This document shows, piece by piece, positions 46,397 through 55,186 of a stretch of DNA of 64,000 nt (within the stretch, counting starts at the first letter, position 1; every line of letters starts with the position of its first letter). The stretch comes from Reyranella sp. (GTDB lineage Bacteria; Pseudomonadota; Alphaproteobacteria; Reyranellales; Reyranellaceae), in assembly GCF_004297405.1 (NCBI RefSeq), contig NZ_SCVC01000011.1, positions 310,001 to 374,000 on the forward strand, given 5' to 3'. The notes below the pieces were generated by a model. The model was not told the DNA's origin and did no database searches. It saw only the letters and a list, made by a program, of their open reading frames with translations. The position numbers and the translations under genes were made by a program.

Positions 46397-46702
46397 ATGG
46401 AACGCACCATTGTTGCCAGCTTCGCAACCCGTCGCGAAGCAGACCTCGCCATCGAACATCTTGTTCAACAACACGGCATCGACCGCACTGACATTTTTGT
46501 CAGAGTGCCGGGTGAGGCCAATAGCGCGGGAACAAAGGCGGCCGGTGCCGATGTCGAAAGTGGGCATCCTGGGGTCAAAAAGGATGGCCGCCCTGAACTC
46601 GCAGGACCAATCGAAGTATCGGTTGACTGTCACAGCGGTAAAATTGCCAACGTGGAAGCAGCCTTCCGGGAGGTTGGGGCTTTGAAACTGAAGGCGCAGT
46701 GA
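46397..46702 (+). CDS. Small conserved hypothetical protein
   Basis: 101 residues from ATG 46397, with GGAG 7-10 bp upstream. The N-terminus ERTIVASFATRREADLAIEHLVQQHGI is similar in layout to ferredoxin-like stress proteins of the YflT/general-stress 17M type, with a Ser/Gly/Ala-rich loop in the middle and a Cys in SVDCH. No signal peptide or membrane segment. Function unknown; ORF status rests on the intact frame, start context and coding-like residue composition. It is monocistronic, 61 bp before the convergent sulfatase gene. Confidence 0.6.
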   Translation: MERTIVASFATRREADLAIEHLVQQHGIDRTDIFVRVPGEANSAGTKAAGADVESGHPGVKKDGRPELAGPIEVSVDCHSGKIANVEAAFREVGALKLKAQ

Positions 46703-46762
46703 GCGGTCTAGGATTTCCGAGGCGACGGCAGCCGTTCGGTCGTCAAGTACATGCTTCGTCGC

Positions 46763-48556
46763 CTATCTCTCGCTTGCAGGAGGGAAATGCCATTTGCCGT
46801 CGCGGATCGGCAAGAAGTGGCCATTGTCTTCGCCGACTTCCTCCGCGACGCGGCGGTTGGCTTCCTGATTCAAGGCGACGATGAGATCTCCGTTTCGCTT
46901 CCGGTCGATGGCGAGATTGGTCATCTCGTCGGGGTCGTTGTGGAGATCGTAGATCTCGACGTCGTTCATCGCGAAAAGCTCTTCCAGCGAACCAGGCGTG
47001 TTGAACCGGATCGGAGAGAAGTAGCGCGAGAAGCGATAGCGGCCGTCCCAGATGCTACGGATCGCCACCCTGTTGAGGAAGTTCGGCGGGTGTTTCGCCA
47101 GCGCAGCCAGCTGTTCTTCCGGCCTCGCCGCACGATATGCGCGAGTGTCGACGGTCATCGCCGCCCATTTCGGATCCTGAAAGGACAACATGTCGAAGTT
47201 GTAGAGCGAAGCGGGCCTGATCGACTGCAGTTCAGCCTGTGCCGGGTTGCGCAGCCACGTCGAAAAATCCTTACCCTTTAGCCCTTCTGAAGCGCGCGTC
47301 CTTGCCGTCACGTCCTTCCCGGTCAGGCCGATGATGGTCGGCGTGAGGTCGAGCTGCGAGGTGATGGCCTTGCACTCGGTGCCACCCTCGAATGCAGGGT
47401 GATGGATCATCAGGGGCAGATGGTTCTGCTGCCGGTAGGCGTTCGTGCCTTTGCCCCGCATCTGATGAGTGCCGCCCAGCTCGCCATGATCGGCTGTGAA
47501 GATCACAATGGTGTTCTTGTCCATACCGTTGTTGCGCAGCGCGTCGAGCAACAGTTCGACCTTGCGGTCGCAATCGCGGATGGCGTTGAAATAGTAGTCG
47601 CGCAAAGCCCGCCAGCGGCGATCTTCGTCCGGCCATCGGCCCACCTGCAGATCCAGGATCTGCTGGTAGAGTTTCTGGGCGACGGGGCGGCCGGGGCTGT
47701 CGAACGACTGGTGCCGGCTGGCTGGCAAGGGAGAATTGTCCCAGGTCGCGCGGTAGAGTTCGTCGTCGGGTGCCCGCGCGATCGGCATTGCATGGTTGGC
47801 GCTCTGGATGTTCTCCGTCGGCAGATCGGAGTTGTAGTACATCACGTCATGCGGATTGACGAAGTTCACGGCCAGGTACCAAGGCTGGCCCTTGGTCCGC
47901 AGCGTTTCCGCTTCGGTCCGCAACCACGTGATCGCAGAGGCCAGTGTCGAATCGTCGTAGCTGTAGCCACCGAGCGTGCCGTCGATCAGGTCGCCGACGC
48001 CGAAGAAGTCCTTGAAACCGTAAGACGCGATGGTCTCGCGGTACTTGAGCAGCGGCGCATCGATAGCCTTGGCGTTGAGATCCAGATTGGCGGACAGGTG
48101 CCACTTCCCTTGATAGGCAGCGTGATAGCCGAGTTCACCGAGACGGTGGCCGACGGTCTTGATGCTGGTCGCGAGGTCGCGCTGCCAGATGTAGTTCAGG
48201 TTGTCGGCGATGCCTGTGTGCTGGATGTGCTGACCCGTGTAGACGACGGACCTGGCCGAGGAGCACACGCACGACGCTGCCTGATGATTGAGGAAGGTGA
48301 CGGCTTTCTTCTTGATGGCTTCGCGCGCTGGCACCGGGAACGGCCACTTCGGAAAGAAGTGCTCCTGATCGACCAGCACGAACAGGATGTTGTAGCCAGA
48401 CGGCATTGCGGCCGTCGGTGCCGAAGCCGGTGTCGTGCCGGACTGGGCATTGGCCGACAGGCCTCCAAGGATCGTAGAGCCGAGCAGGGCTGCTCCTGAG
48501 GCCATCGCGACGCGGCGCGAGGTGTTGGCTGGGTTGTCGTCTTCGGTATTCGACAT
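46763..48556 (-). CDS. Exported sulfatase/phosphodiesterase-superfamily hydrolase
   Basis: 597 residues, ATG 48556 with a probable twin-arginine leader (NTSRRVAMASGAALLGSTILGG, cleavage near ANAQS). LFVLVDQEHFFP contributes metal ligands, and DHGELGGTHQMRGKG is the distal metal site. The nucleophile region reads ASCVCSSARSVVYTG: Cys is followed by Ser-Ser-Ala-Arg rather than the CxPxR needed for formylglycine formation by the standard maturase, so maturation is uncertain. Segments such as DQ.. and TADHGE resemble choline-sulfatase and phosphonate monoester hydrolases. It is the last gene of the UbiD operon (10 bp after the NTF2-like gene). Confidence 0.85.
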   Translation of the reverse strand: MSNTEDDNPANTSRRVAMASGAALLGSTILGGLSANAQSGTTPASAPTAAMPSGYNILFVLVDQEHFFPKWPFPVPAREAIKKKAVTFLNHQAASCVCSSARSVVYTGQHIQHTGIADNLNYIWQRDLATSIKTVGHRLGELGYHAAYQGKWHLSANLDLNAKAIDAPLLKYRETIASYGFKDFFGVGDLIDGTLGGYSYDDSTLASAITWLRTEAETLRTKGQPWYLAVNFVNPHDVMYYNSDLPTENIQSANHAMPIARAPDDELYRATWDNSPLPASRHQSFDSPGRPVAQKLYQQILDLQVGRWPDEDRRWRALRDYYFNAIRDCDRKVELLLDALRNNGMDKNTIVIFTADHGELGGTHQMRGKGTNAYRQQNHLPLMIHHPAFEGGTECKAITSQLDLTPTIIGLTGKDVTARTRASEGLKGKDFSTWLRNPAQAELQSIRPASLYNFDMLSFQDPKWAAMTVDTRAYRAARPEEQLAALAKHPPNFLNRVAIRSIWDGRYRFSRYFSPIRFNTPGSLEELFAMNDVEIYDLHNDPDEMTNLAIDRKRNGDLIVALNQEANRRVAEEVGEDNGHFLPIRDGKWHFPPASER

Positions 48557-48566
48557 ACTAGTCTCC

Positions 48567-49133
48567 TCAGTCAGCGCTCGGCGGATTCAACCGAGCCTCT
48601 TTCAAGTAGCGCTCGACGGGTGCGAGCTCTTCGATGCGAGGCATGGTCCTCACGACCTCGTCGGGCTGGCACCAGGGATAAGGCAGGCTGGTGATCCAGC
48701 TCATGATTCTGTCGAGCTCACTTGCCGGAAGGACCTGCATCACATCGATGGTGATGAGCAGTTTCTCGACAAGGCACTTGAGGTCGGGCGAAAACTGCCA
48801 ATCGTAGCGCCCCACCCCGACTCGCAGGGCGCCATCGGCCCTGGCCGACATGGCCACCAGCCAAGGGCAGGAGAAGCGACGTCGATCGACCTCCGTCGGC
48901 TGTGCCAGTCCGAAGGAATAGACATTCTCAAAATCGGTCGCGATGCGACGAACGAGAACCTCCTCGATCTCGACCAGTCCGCGCGCTGTGCTCGGGAAGG
49001 AAATGGCCTCCGTCTTCACGACCATTTCCAGTTGAACGCCTTCGGCAAAGGCCTGGCGCATCAGGAACGGGCGGTTCCCGTCCTTGGCGTGGAAGTAGGT
49101 GGTGACGGCGTCAAAGGGACTGGGCATGCGCAT
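48567..49133 (-). CDS. NTF2/SnoaL-like protein
   Basis: 188 residues, ATG 49133. FDAVTTYFHAKDGNRPFLMRQAFAEGVQLEMVVKTEAISFPSTARGLVEIEEVLV has the cone-shaped NTF2 pattern of SnoaL-like enzymes and accessory proteins. The later half (TSLPYPWCQPDEVV, VERYLKEARLNPP) is unusual and includes a short C-terminal extension. SnoaL relatives act as cyclases, dehydratases or ligand-binding subunits. It sits 9 bp from the binding-protein gene and 10 bp from the sulfatase gene, so it shares their operon. A precise activity cannot be assigned. Confidence 0.7.
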   Translation of the reverse strand: MRMPSPFDAVTTYFHAKDGNRPFLMRQAFAEGVQLEMVVKTEAISFPSTARGLVEIEEVLVRRIATDFENVYSFGLAQPTEVDRRRFSCPWLVAMSARADGALRVGVGRYDWQFSPDLKCLVEKLLITIDVMQVLPASELDRIMSWITSLPYPWCQPDEVVRTMPRIEELAPVERYLKEARLNPPSAD

Positions 49134-49142
49134 TCGCTCGCT

Positions 49143-50072
49143 CTAGCTTTTCCAGAGAGACTGGAACGGTGTCGCCACGACATCGCGGTAGGCGGGATGG
49201 CCGTGCAGGATCCCGAGATCGCGGGCGAAGGCGTTCATGCCGGCGACGGACTTTTCCGAAATCGTAGCGTCATAGAAGGGCAGGTCGCGTCGCACCAGTT
49301 CGGCGATCAGGGCGGCCTCGGCGGGCGGAAAGAGCTTCTCGCCAACCGCCGTCGCGCGCTGGAAATCCTGCTTCAGCGCCTTCTGCGTCTTGACGATCGC
49401 GCGCACGGCGGCAGCAGCCGTTTCTGGCGAGCGCTCGATCAGCGCGTCGGTGGTGGAGATGGCGGCCATCGTATAGTAGAAGCAGGGCTTCGGCCCGTCA
49501 CCGCGGCGAACGTCGAGGACGACCGTGCCGACGCCGCGGCGCACGGCAACCTCGGCGCCCATGCCATTGGCCCAGAAGCCATCGATTTTGCCGTCCGCCA
49601 GAGCCTCGGCGGCCGTGACGCCGAAATTGACGGTGTCCCCAACCGCACCGGGCACGGGCATGATCTGGACCTGGCCGCGCTCGATGTCGATGCCGCCTTC
49701 CAGCAGAAGCCGCCGCAGGGCCAGGTCGACCCAGGGGGCTGCTCCGATCCTGCGGCCTTTGACGACGCCGAGATCATTCCGTTGAGGAGCCAGGTCAGAG
49801 CGCATGACCAGGAACCAGTAGGTGCCCTGGGCCTGGGCACAGAGAAGCTTTACGCCCTTCCATTCCGGGAACGCCGCCAGAGCCGAATGCGCCGAGCCAC
49901 CGACCAGATCGATCTGTCCGTCGCGCAGCGCGGCATAGGTCTTGTCGACCGGGAAGATCAGCTCAAGCGCGACGTCGAGCCCTTCTTCCCTGAAGAAGCC
50001 CAGCTCGACCGCCGCCGCCGCCGGGAAGTAAGAGTTCGACACCAGATCGGGGACGGCGATCTTGAGCGGCAT
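49143..50072 (-). CDS. NMT1/SsuA-like binding protein without an evident signal peptide
   Basis: 309 residues from ATG 50072 (MPLKIAVPDLVSNSYFPAAAA); the 20 residues upstream in frame are charged and not a signal sequence. Two alpha/beta lobes of the SsuA/NMT1 fold: LDVALELIFPVDKTYAALRDGQIDLVGGSAHSALAAF and LGVVKGRRIGAAPWVDLALRRLLLEGGID. Such proteins normally bind ligands in the periplasm, but this one appears cytoplasmic, so it may be a sensor, an enzyme or lipid-independent carrier. It is 20 bp after the UbiD gene and 9 bp before the NTF2-like gene. Confidence 0.75.
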   Translation of the reverse strand: MPLKIAVPDLVSNSYFPAAAAVELGFFREEGLDVALELIFPVDKTYAALRDGQIDLVGGSAHSALAAFPEWKGVKLLCAQAQGTYWFLVMRSDLAPQRNDLGVVKGRRIGAAPWVDLALRRLLLEGGIDIERGQVQIMPVPGAVGDTVNFGVTAAEALADGKIDGFWANGMGAEVAVRRGVGTVVLDVRRGDGPKPCFYYTMAAISTTDALIERSPETAAAAVRAIVKTQKALKQDFQRATAVGEKLFPPAEAALIAELVRRDLPFYDATISEKSVAGMNAFARDLGILHGHPAYRDVVATPFQSLWKS

Positions 50073-50092
50073 GGAACGATCCTCCCGAGCGC

Positions 50093-51448
50093 CTACCGCT
50101 TGTCGATTTCCGGCAGGTCGAAGTCGCGCCACCCCGGCACTTCGGAAACTTCCGGGAACTCGACGCCGAAGGGCTTGGTTGCATCGATACCGACCGAAGA
50201 CGAGAAGCCACCGTCGGTGTAGGGGTCAAGCGGTGCGGTAGCCGTACGGTCGACGACGAACACGTCGTCGCTCGGCTTAACCCGAAACGACTGGGCCCAT
50301 TCGACCTCGGCGGAATTGCGGATGTCGATATCGGGGTCGACCGTGATGACCCACTTGGGATGGAGGTTAGATGCCATGGCGGCGAGGATCGCGTGCCGCG
50401 CCTCGCCCTCGTAGCGCGGCTTCATGGCGATGACGACGTAGACCTGCACGCCACCCGAGCTGTTGATCGAGATGTCGCTGATCGTCGGGAACTGAGCCTG
50501 GAGTTGCCGCAGGATCGAGGTCTCGAACGGGATCTGCTTCAGCACATGGTTCTCGGTGATCGGCTTGCCGGTCAGCAGGCCTTGGAAGATCGCGCTCTTG
50601 CGGTGCGTAATCGCCGTTATCTTCGCCACGGGCTTGAGCGAGGCTGCCGTGTAGTAGCCGGTGTATTCACCGAGCGGCCCCTCGATCTTCTGGTCATTGG
50701 TGTCGACCGTGAACTCGATCACGATCTCCGCGTGCGCCGGCACCTTCATGTCGTTACTGACTGCCTTCACGAGCTCGACCGGCGCGCCGCGCAGCCCGCC
50801 GGCAACGAACCAGTCGTTGGTGGCGTCGCTCGACTGCACCTGGCAGGAGTACATGGTCAGCGGATCGACGCCGATCACGATCGCGCCGTGCAGTTGCTTC
50901 CCCATCGCTGTCGCATGCGCGATGTTCTTGCCGAAGCGATGGTTCGGCGCGGAGAACACGCCTAGCTCCTTCGGCCCGTGAACCTGGAAGCGGTAGTTGC
51001 CGATATCGGGTGTGCCGGTCTCGGGATTCTCCGACACCACGATGCCAGCTGTAATATAGGGCCCACCGTCCTTGGGGCTGTAGGTCGGCACCGGCAGCTT
51101 GGTGACATCGATCGCATCGCCCGTCAGCACGACTTCCTGGCAAGGCGGCGCTCCCTTGAAGTCCACGGGAGCGATCTGGTTGTTGATTCCCTTCAGCACC
51201 TTCTCGTGGATCGTCTGTTCCGTCGCCTCGAAGGCCTTCAACGCCAGGCGGCGATTGCCGTAGACACCTGCCACCAGCGGAAACTCCGTGCCGGTGTCCT
51301 TGAACATCAGAGCCGGGCCCTGGATCGAACTCGTCTTGGCAAGAGCTTTGGCAATGTCGTACTTGAGGGCGATCGGACGTGTGATGTCGACGAGGTCACC
51401 CGAGTTCTTCAAGGCGGTCAGGAAGGCGCGCAAATCTTGATAGGGCAT
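50093..51448 (-). CDS. UbiD-family prFMN-dependent decarboxylase (first)
   Basis: 451 residues, ATG 51448. N-terminal DLRAFLTALKNSGDLVDITRPI and PLGEYTGYYTAASLKPV (with catalytic Glu residues of the conserved E...E motif) place it in UbiD/FDC. HRFGKNIAHATAMGK and a VVIAMKPRYEGEARHAI segment follow the family pattern. UbiD enzymes use prenylated FMN to decarboxylate (or carboxylate) unsaturated or aromatic acids. It heads a four-gene operon (UbiD, SsuA-like, NTF2-like, sulfatase). The cofactor would come from the UbiX encoded at 52909. The divergent FUSC-like gene begins 38 bp away. Confidence 0.9.
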   Translation of the reverse strand: MPYQDLRAFLTALKNSGDLVDITRPIALKYDIAKALAKTSSIQGPALMFKDTGTEFPLVAGVYGNRRLALKAFEATEQTIHEKVLKGINNQIAPVDFKGAPPCQEVVLTGDAIDVTKLPVPTYSPKDGGPYITAGIVVSENPETGTPDIGNYRFQVHGPKELGVFSAPNHRFGKNIAHATAMGKQLHGAIVIGVDPLTMYSCQVQSSDATNDWFVAGGLRGAPVELVKAVSNDMKVPAHAEIVIEFTVDTNDQKIEGPLGEYTGYYTAASLKPVAKITAITHRKSAIFQGLLTGKPITENHVLKQIPFETSILRQLQAQFPTISDISINSSGGVQVYVVIAMKPRYEGEARHAILAAMASNLHPKWVITVDPDIDIRNSAEVEWAQSFRVKPSDDVFVVDRTATAPLDPYTDGGFSSSVGIDATKPFGVEFPEVSEVPGWRDFDLPEIDKR

Positions 51449-51486
51449 GGTCAGTCCGTCCTTGCTTTCCGCGAGTACAACAGTTG

Positions 51487-52506
51487 ATGCGTCGCTCTCT
51501 TGGCCAAATCCGCCGTGACGATGTCGAGGACGCGCTGCGCGTCGCTCTGGCAGTCGGCCTGCCGCTGCTGGCGCTTGATGCCGTGGGCCGTCTCGACCTT
51601 GCCGTCTATGCCGCCTTCGGCGGATTGGCGATGCTCTACGGCCACGGCGAGTCTGCCAAGCAGCGCGTGACGACGCAGATCGTGGCCGGTGCGGGCCTGG
51701 TCGTCACCATCGCGGTGGCCATGGCCTATGCGGCCGCGCAGGCGCCGCTGCCGGTATTGGGCGTGCTGCTCGCCGTCACTGTGGTTGCCGCTGCCACGCT
51801 CGGCGCGGCGATGCGATGGGTGCCGCGCGGCGAGATGTTTTTCGTCCTGGTGCTGCTGATCATCGCCAGCATCCCCACGAGCTGGGACCGCCTGCCGATC
51901 GGCATAGCAACCGGCGCAGGCGGTGCCGCCTTCTCGGTGCTGCTGGCGTGGCTGAGCGGTGTGCGCAATGGCAAGTCTGGAGAAGAACCGAGACCCGATG
52001 GATGGAGTCGCCGCCTCGCGGCGGGTTACGCCACTCTCGACCATCGGCAGCATCTGATCCTGATCGGTGCCGCCACGCTCGGCGTGCTGACGGCTTGGGG
52101 GCTCGCCATTGCCCTCGGTATCGGCCACGCCTTCTGGGCGGCAGTGACCGTCGCCGCCCTGATGCCCGCGTTGGCCGCCACCGACGTCTGGCGCCGCACG
52201 CTGCATCTCATGCTGGGCACCTTGGGTGGCGTGGGCGTGGCCACCTTCCTGTTCTCGTTCGAGCCCGACCATCTCGCGCTGATTGCGATCATCATCGTCT
52301 GCCAGGCGGCGGCGGAGATCGCCGTGGCGCGTAACTACGGCGTAGCTCTGCTCTTCTTCTCGCCGCTCGCTATCGGCATGAGCAACCTGAGCCGCGGCGC
52401 GCCCTGGCCGCCGCTGCTGGTCGACCGGCTGGCCGAGGCAGCGCTCGGCACGGCAGTCGCCTTCCTGACGATTCTCGTGGGACGCAGGATCCTCAAAGTG
52501 ACTTGA
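51487..52506 (+). CDS. FUSC-family membrane protein (aromatic-acid-exporter-like)
   Basis: 339 residues from ATG 51487; TTG 51484 would add one residue. About ten hydrophobic helices in two halves: LDLAVYAAFGGLAMLYGHGES (FUSC start) in the first and HAFWAAVTVAALMPALAATDVWRRTLHLMLGT, the typical FUSC second-half signature, in the second. FUSC proteins such as AaeB and MdtO form inner-membrane efflux components for aromatic acids or toxic amphiphiles. Its position between two UbiD operons and 38 bp from the first one suggests export of a toxic aromatic intermediate. No membrane-fusion gene is adjacent. Confidence 0.82.
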   Translation: MRRSLGQIRRDDVEDALRVALAVGLPLLALDAVGRLDLAVYAAFGGLAMLYGHGESAKQRVTTQIVAGAGLVVTIAVAMAYAAAQAPLPVLGVLLAVTVVAAATLGAAMRWVPRGEMFFVLVLLIIASIPTSWDRLPIGIATGAGGAAFSVLLAWLSGVRNGKSGEEPRPDGWSRRLAAGYATLDHRQHLILIGAATLGVLTAWGLAIALGIGHAFWAAVTVAALMPALAATDVWRRTLHLMLGTLGGVGVATFLFSFEPDHLALIAIIIVCQAAAEIAVARNYGVALLFFSPLAIGMSNLSRGAPWPPLLVDRLAEAALGTAVAFLTILVGRRILKVT

Positions 52507-52528
52507 GCGAGCGGGCCGCACGCGGTGC

Positions 52529-52912
52529 CTACTTGGGTGGCTGGTCGGAGACCTGGAAAGGGATGTCGCCTGCGACGGCTTTCTCTCCCTGCAGGGTGAT
52601 CACCGCCCAGTGCAGGGTGTAGTCGCCCGGCGGCAAGGTCGGCGCTTCCGCGAACAACACTTCGGGCGCCGATTCGAGGCGCGGGTGCAGGCGTTCGATC
52701 ACCTTGTCGCCCTGCTTGATGACCAGGGTCGACTTGCGATGGTCGACCGGCCGATCGAAGCGCACGAAGAAGGCACTGCTGCGCCGGCCGATACGGGCAT
52801 GTGCCTTCGGCGCCGATTCCACGACACGTACATCAGCGGTCTGCGCACGTGCCGACGAAACTCCGCCAGCGACGGTCAGCATGGCAGCAATCGCTGCGCG
52901 ACGGTGCATCAC
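52529..52912 (-). CDS. CopC-domain-like exported protein
   Basis: 127 residues with a Sec signal ending near ARAQTA. The mature region (VRVVESAPKAHARI, FFVRFDRPVDHRKSTLVI, LPPGDYTLHWAVITLQGEKAVAG) follows the CopC beta-sandwich. The usual N-terminal copper ligand His (HAxL...) is absent: the mature sequence starts AQTADV, although the later His residues remain. The start overlaps the UbiX stop (ATGA), so it is translated together with UbiX, an unexpected partnership. A copper function is doubtful; a periplasmic binding role for the pathway substrate is possible. Confidence 0.75.
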   Translation of the reverse strand: MMHRRAAIAAMLTVAGGVSSARAQTADVRVVESAPKAHARIGRRSSAFFVRFDRPVDHRKSTLVIKQGDKVIERLHPRLESAPEVLFAEAPTLPPGDYTLHWAVITLQGEKAVAGDIPFQVSDQPPK

Positions 52913-53520
52913 TTTGGAGTCCTCCGCCGGGGCGGTAGGCCCGACGGACCTGTCCAGCGGGGAAAGGCCTTGGTGTCGAGACCGAACAGATCGAGGGCGC
53001 GGGCGACTGAATGGGTGACGATGTCGTCGACGGTGCGCGGCCGCGCATAGAAGGCCGGAACCGGCACGGCGACGATGGCGCCCATCTCCGTGACTGCCAG
53101 CATGCTCTTGATGTGCCCGGCATGCAGCGGCGTCTCGCGGAACATCAGGACGACGCGGCGGCGTTCCTTCAGGCAGACGTCGGCTGCACGGGCGACCAGG
53201 CTCGACGTTACGCCGGTCGCGATCTCGCTCAGGGTGCGCACCGAGCAGGGCGCCACGATCATGCCCATCGTGTGGAACGAACCACTCGAGATGGCCGCGG
53301 CGATGTCGCCTGGCGCATAGACCTTGTCGGCGAGCGCCCGGATCTCGGCCGCCGACATATCGGTTTCGAGTGACCGCGTCTGGTCGCCCGCCTTGGAGAT
53401 CACGAGATGGCTCTCGATCTTCATGGCGCGCAACATCTCCAGTACACGGATGCCGTAGACCGTTCCCGAGGCGCCGGTGATACCGACGACCATGCGCCGG
53501 ACGGGCTGGCTGGCTGCCAT
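52909..53520 (-). CDS. ubiX: UbiX-family flavin prenyltransferase
   Basis: 203 residues from ATG 53520. RMVVGITGASGTVYGIRVLEML is the FMN-binding loop (family consensus GASG followed by a small hydrophobic), ISSGSFHTMGMIVAPCSVRTLSEIATGVTSSLVARAADVCLKERR is the flavoprotein body, and REPETPLHAGHIKSMLAVTEMGA-like text (RETPLHAGH) binds dimethylallyl phosphate. It makes prenylated FMN for UbiD enzymes. It lies 9 bp after a UbiD gene and shares an overlap with the CopC-like gene. It is the only UbiX in the window and probably serves both UbiD proteins. Confidence 0.93.
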   Translation of the reverse strand: MAASQPVRRMVVGITGASGTVYGIRVLEMLRAMKIESHLVISKAGDQTRSLETDMSAAEIRALADKVYAPGDIAAAISSGSFHTMGMIVAPCSVRTLSEIATGVTSSLVARAADVCLKERRRVVLMFRETPLHAGHIKSMLAVTEMGAIVAVPVPAFYARPRTVDDIVTHSVARALDLFGLDTKAFPRWTGPSGLPPRRRTPK

Positions 53521-53528
53521 GCGAATGC

Positions 53529-55157
53529 TCAGCCGCTGGTTTTGATGTGGCGCGGATCCGAATGGTTCACGGGCTGCGGCTTCGCCTCCCACGAAAACGG
53601 CGTGTCGGAAAGCGTGTAGCGATACCAGGGCGGGTCATTGGTGCGACCAAGCTTGTGGCGCAGATTGCCGAAGGCCCGATAGAGCACCGGATAGGGCTGA
53701 CCGTGATACTGCTTCAGGATGTCATGCCAGGCACGCGGTTCGGCCCGGATGAACGCCTCCATGTCCTTGGTCAGCGCCTCTTCCGTCATGATCTTCAGGT
53801 TGGCCGGCGGATCGCCGAGGTCGGTGACGGTGCTGCGCACGAATTCGTTGGGGTTCCATTCCGGTCCCAGCGGCACGGTGCAATCCATGCCGATCTTCGA
53901 GGCGATGCCCAAGGTGGTGCTCTTCGGATCGACGGTCATGGTGTTGAGCCCGTCGAGCCGCACGGTGTCCTTGTCCGGCATGTAGCGGTAGGCCATGGCG
54001 GCCAGCACCGCCTGGTCGTCCCAGATGTCGACGTCGGTGTCGAACACCATGGCGACCTTGGGCAGTCCCTGCTTGGAGCAGGTCAGCATGATGCCCAGCG
54101 CCTGCTTGGAATCGCCTGCACCCAGCGGGTTGATCTTGGCGTAGGCGATGTTGGACAGGCCGCCCAGCGGGCAGCGCACCTCGCGCACGTCGATGCCGCC
54201 CTGTTTCAATCCGTTGAACAGGTCGGCCTCGATTGCCGGCAGCTGCAGCATGTTGTCGGTGTACCAGGGATGCAGGCCGCCGATCGTGCAATGCTGGAAG
54301 ATGCCGCCCTTGCGGTAGGTCATCGCCTTCACCTTGAGGCGATAGTTGTGCTTGATGCCGCCGCCATACATGCCGGTGAATTCGCCGTACGGCCCTTCGT
54401 CGTAGACGAGGCCTTCGAGCGCCATCAGCTCGCACTCGAGTACGATCTCGGCGTTCGCCGGGACCATCACGTCGATGGTCTCGCATTTGATCATCTTGGC
54501 CGGCGCACCGTAGAAGGCGCCGAGCACTTCGAAGTCGTCCGTGTCCGTGGTGACGCCGACCAGGGCCGAGATTTTGTCGATCGTCGGACCACCCAGCACG
54601 ATCGCAACCTCCAGGTTCTGGCCCTTCGCCGCCGCCGCCATGGCGTGGATGCGCTGGCGATGTGACGTGCAGGTCATGTCGACCGACTTCTCGTTCTTCG
54701 TACGGAACATCGAGCGGTAGATGCCCCAGTCGTAGACGCCAGTGTCGGGATGCTTGCTGATGAAGAGATTGTCGTTGGTGTAGGCGTGCCCGTCACGGTC
54801 GTGATGCAGGAACAGTGGCAAGCGCGTCAGGTCAACATCGTCGCCCTTCAGGATCACTTCCTTGCAGGGAGCCGTCGTCACCGTCTCCCATTTCACCCGT
54901 CCCTTGGAGCGCGCGACCATCTCCAGCCCGGTCCGCGTCTTGTCACAACCCATGGCCCAGGCGAACATCTCCTGATTCGAATAGGCGTTGGCCAGGACCG
55001 AGAATTCGGTGTCCTTGATCTTCTCCACCAGGATGGCCTTGGTGGGATTGGTCTCCATGAGCTTTGGGATCTGGTCGACGCGGACCTCGTCCTTGATGCG
55101 CACGAGGAAACCCGCCTTGTCCATGGCGGTGACGAATTCGACAAGTGACTGCTGCAT
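53529..55157 (-). CDS. UbiD-family prFMN-dependent decarboxylase (second, large)
   Basis: 542 residues from ATG 55157; the open frame upstream to 55268 is out of context. EFVTAMDKAGFLVRIKDEV and YGEFTGMYGGG (the catalytic Glu segment) mark the UbiD fold, with ALEGLVYDEGPYGEFTG matching the prFMN/E-motif region. It is longer than the first copy and not closely similar, so it is another subfamily, perhaps of the phenolic-acid or 4-hydroxybenzoate type. It is preceded by an SRPBCC gene (30 bp) and followed by UbiX, forming an operon ending in the CopC-like gene. Substrate unknown. Confidence 0.9.
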   Translation of the reverse strand: MQQSLVEFVTAMDKAGFLVRIKDEVRVDQIPKLMETNPTKAILVEKIKDTEFSVLANAYSNQEMFAWAMGCDKTRTGLEMVARSKGRVKWETVTTAPCKEVILKGDDVDLTRLPLFLHHDRDGHAYTNDNLFISKHPDTGVYDWGIYRSMFRTKNEKSVDMTCTSHRQRIHAMAAAAKGQNLEVAIVLGGPTIDKISALVGVTTDTDDFEVLGAFYGAPAKMIKCETIDVMVPANAEIVLECELMALEGLVYDEGPYGEFTGMYGGGIKHNYRLKVKAMTYRKGGIFQHCTIGGLHPWYTDNMLQLPAIEADLFNGLKQGGIDVREVRCPLGGLSNIAYAKINPLGAGDSKQALGIMLTCSKQGLPKVAMVFDTDVDIWDDQAVLAAMAYRYMPDKDTVRLDGLNTMTVDPKSTTLGIASKIGMDCTVPLGPEWNPNEFVRSTVTDLGDPPANLKIMTEEALTKDMEAFIRAEPRAWHDILKQYHGQPYPVLYRAFGNLRHKLGRTNDPPWYRYTLSDTPFSWEAKPQPVNHSDPRHIKTSG

Positions 55158-55186
55158 AGTCTGCACCCCGTTCTGAAAAAAACGCG

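Noticed and set aside
48435..50222. 595-residue open frame on the plus strand across the sulfatase operon
   Set aside because: No start context or motifs. It is opposite three genes with recognisable folds.
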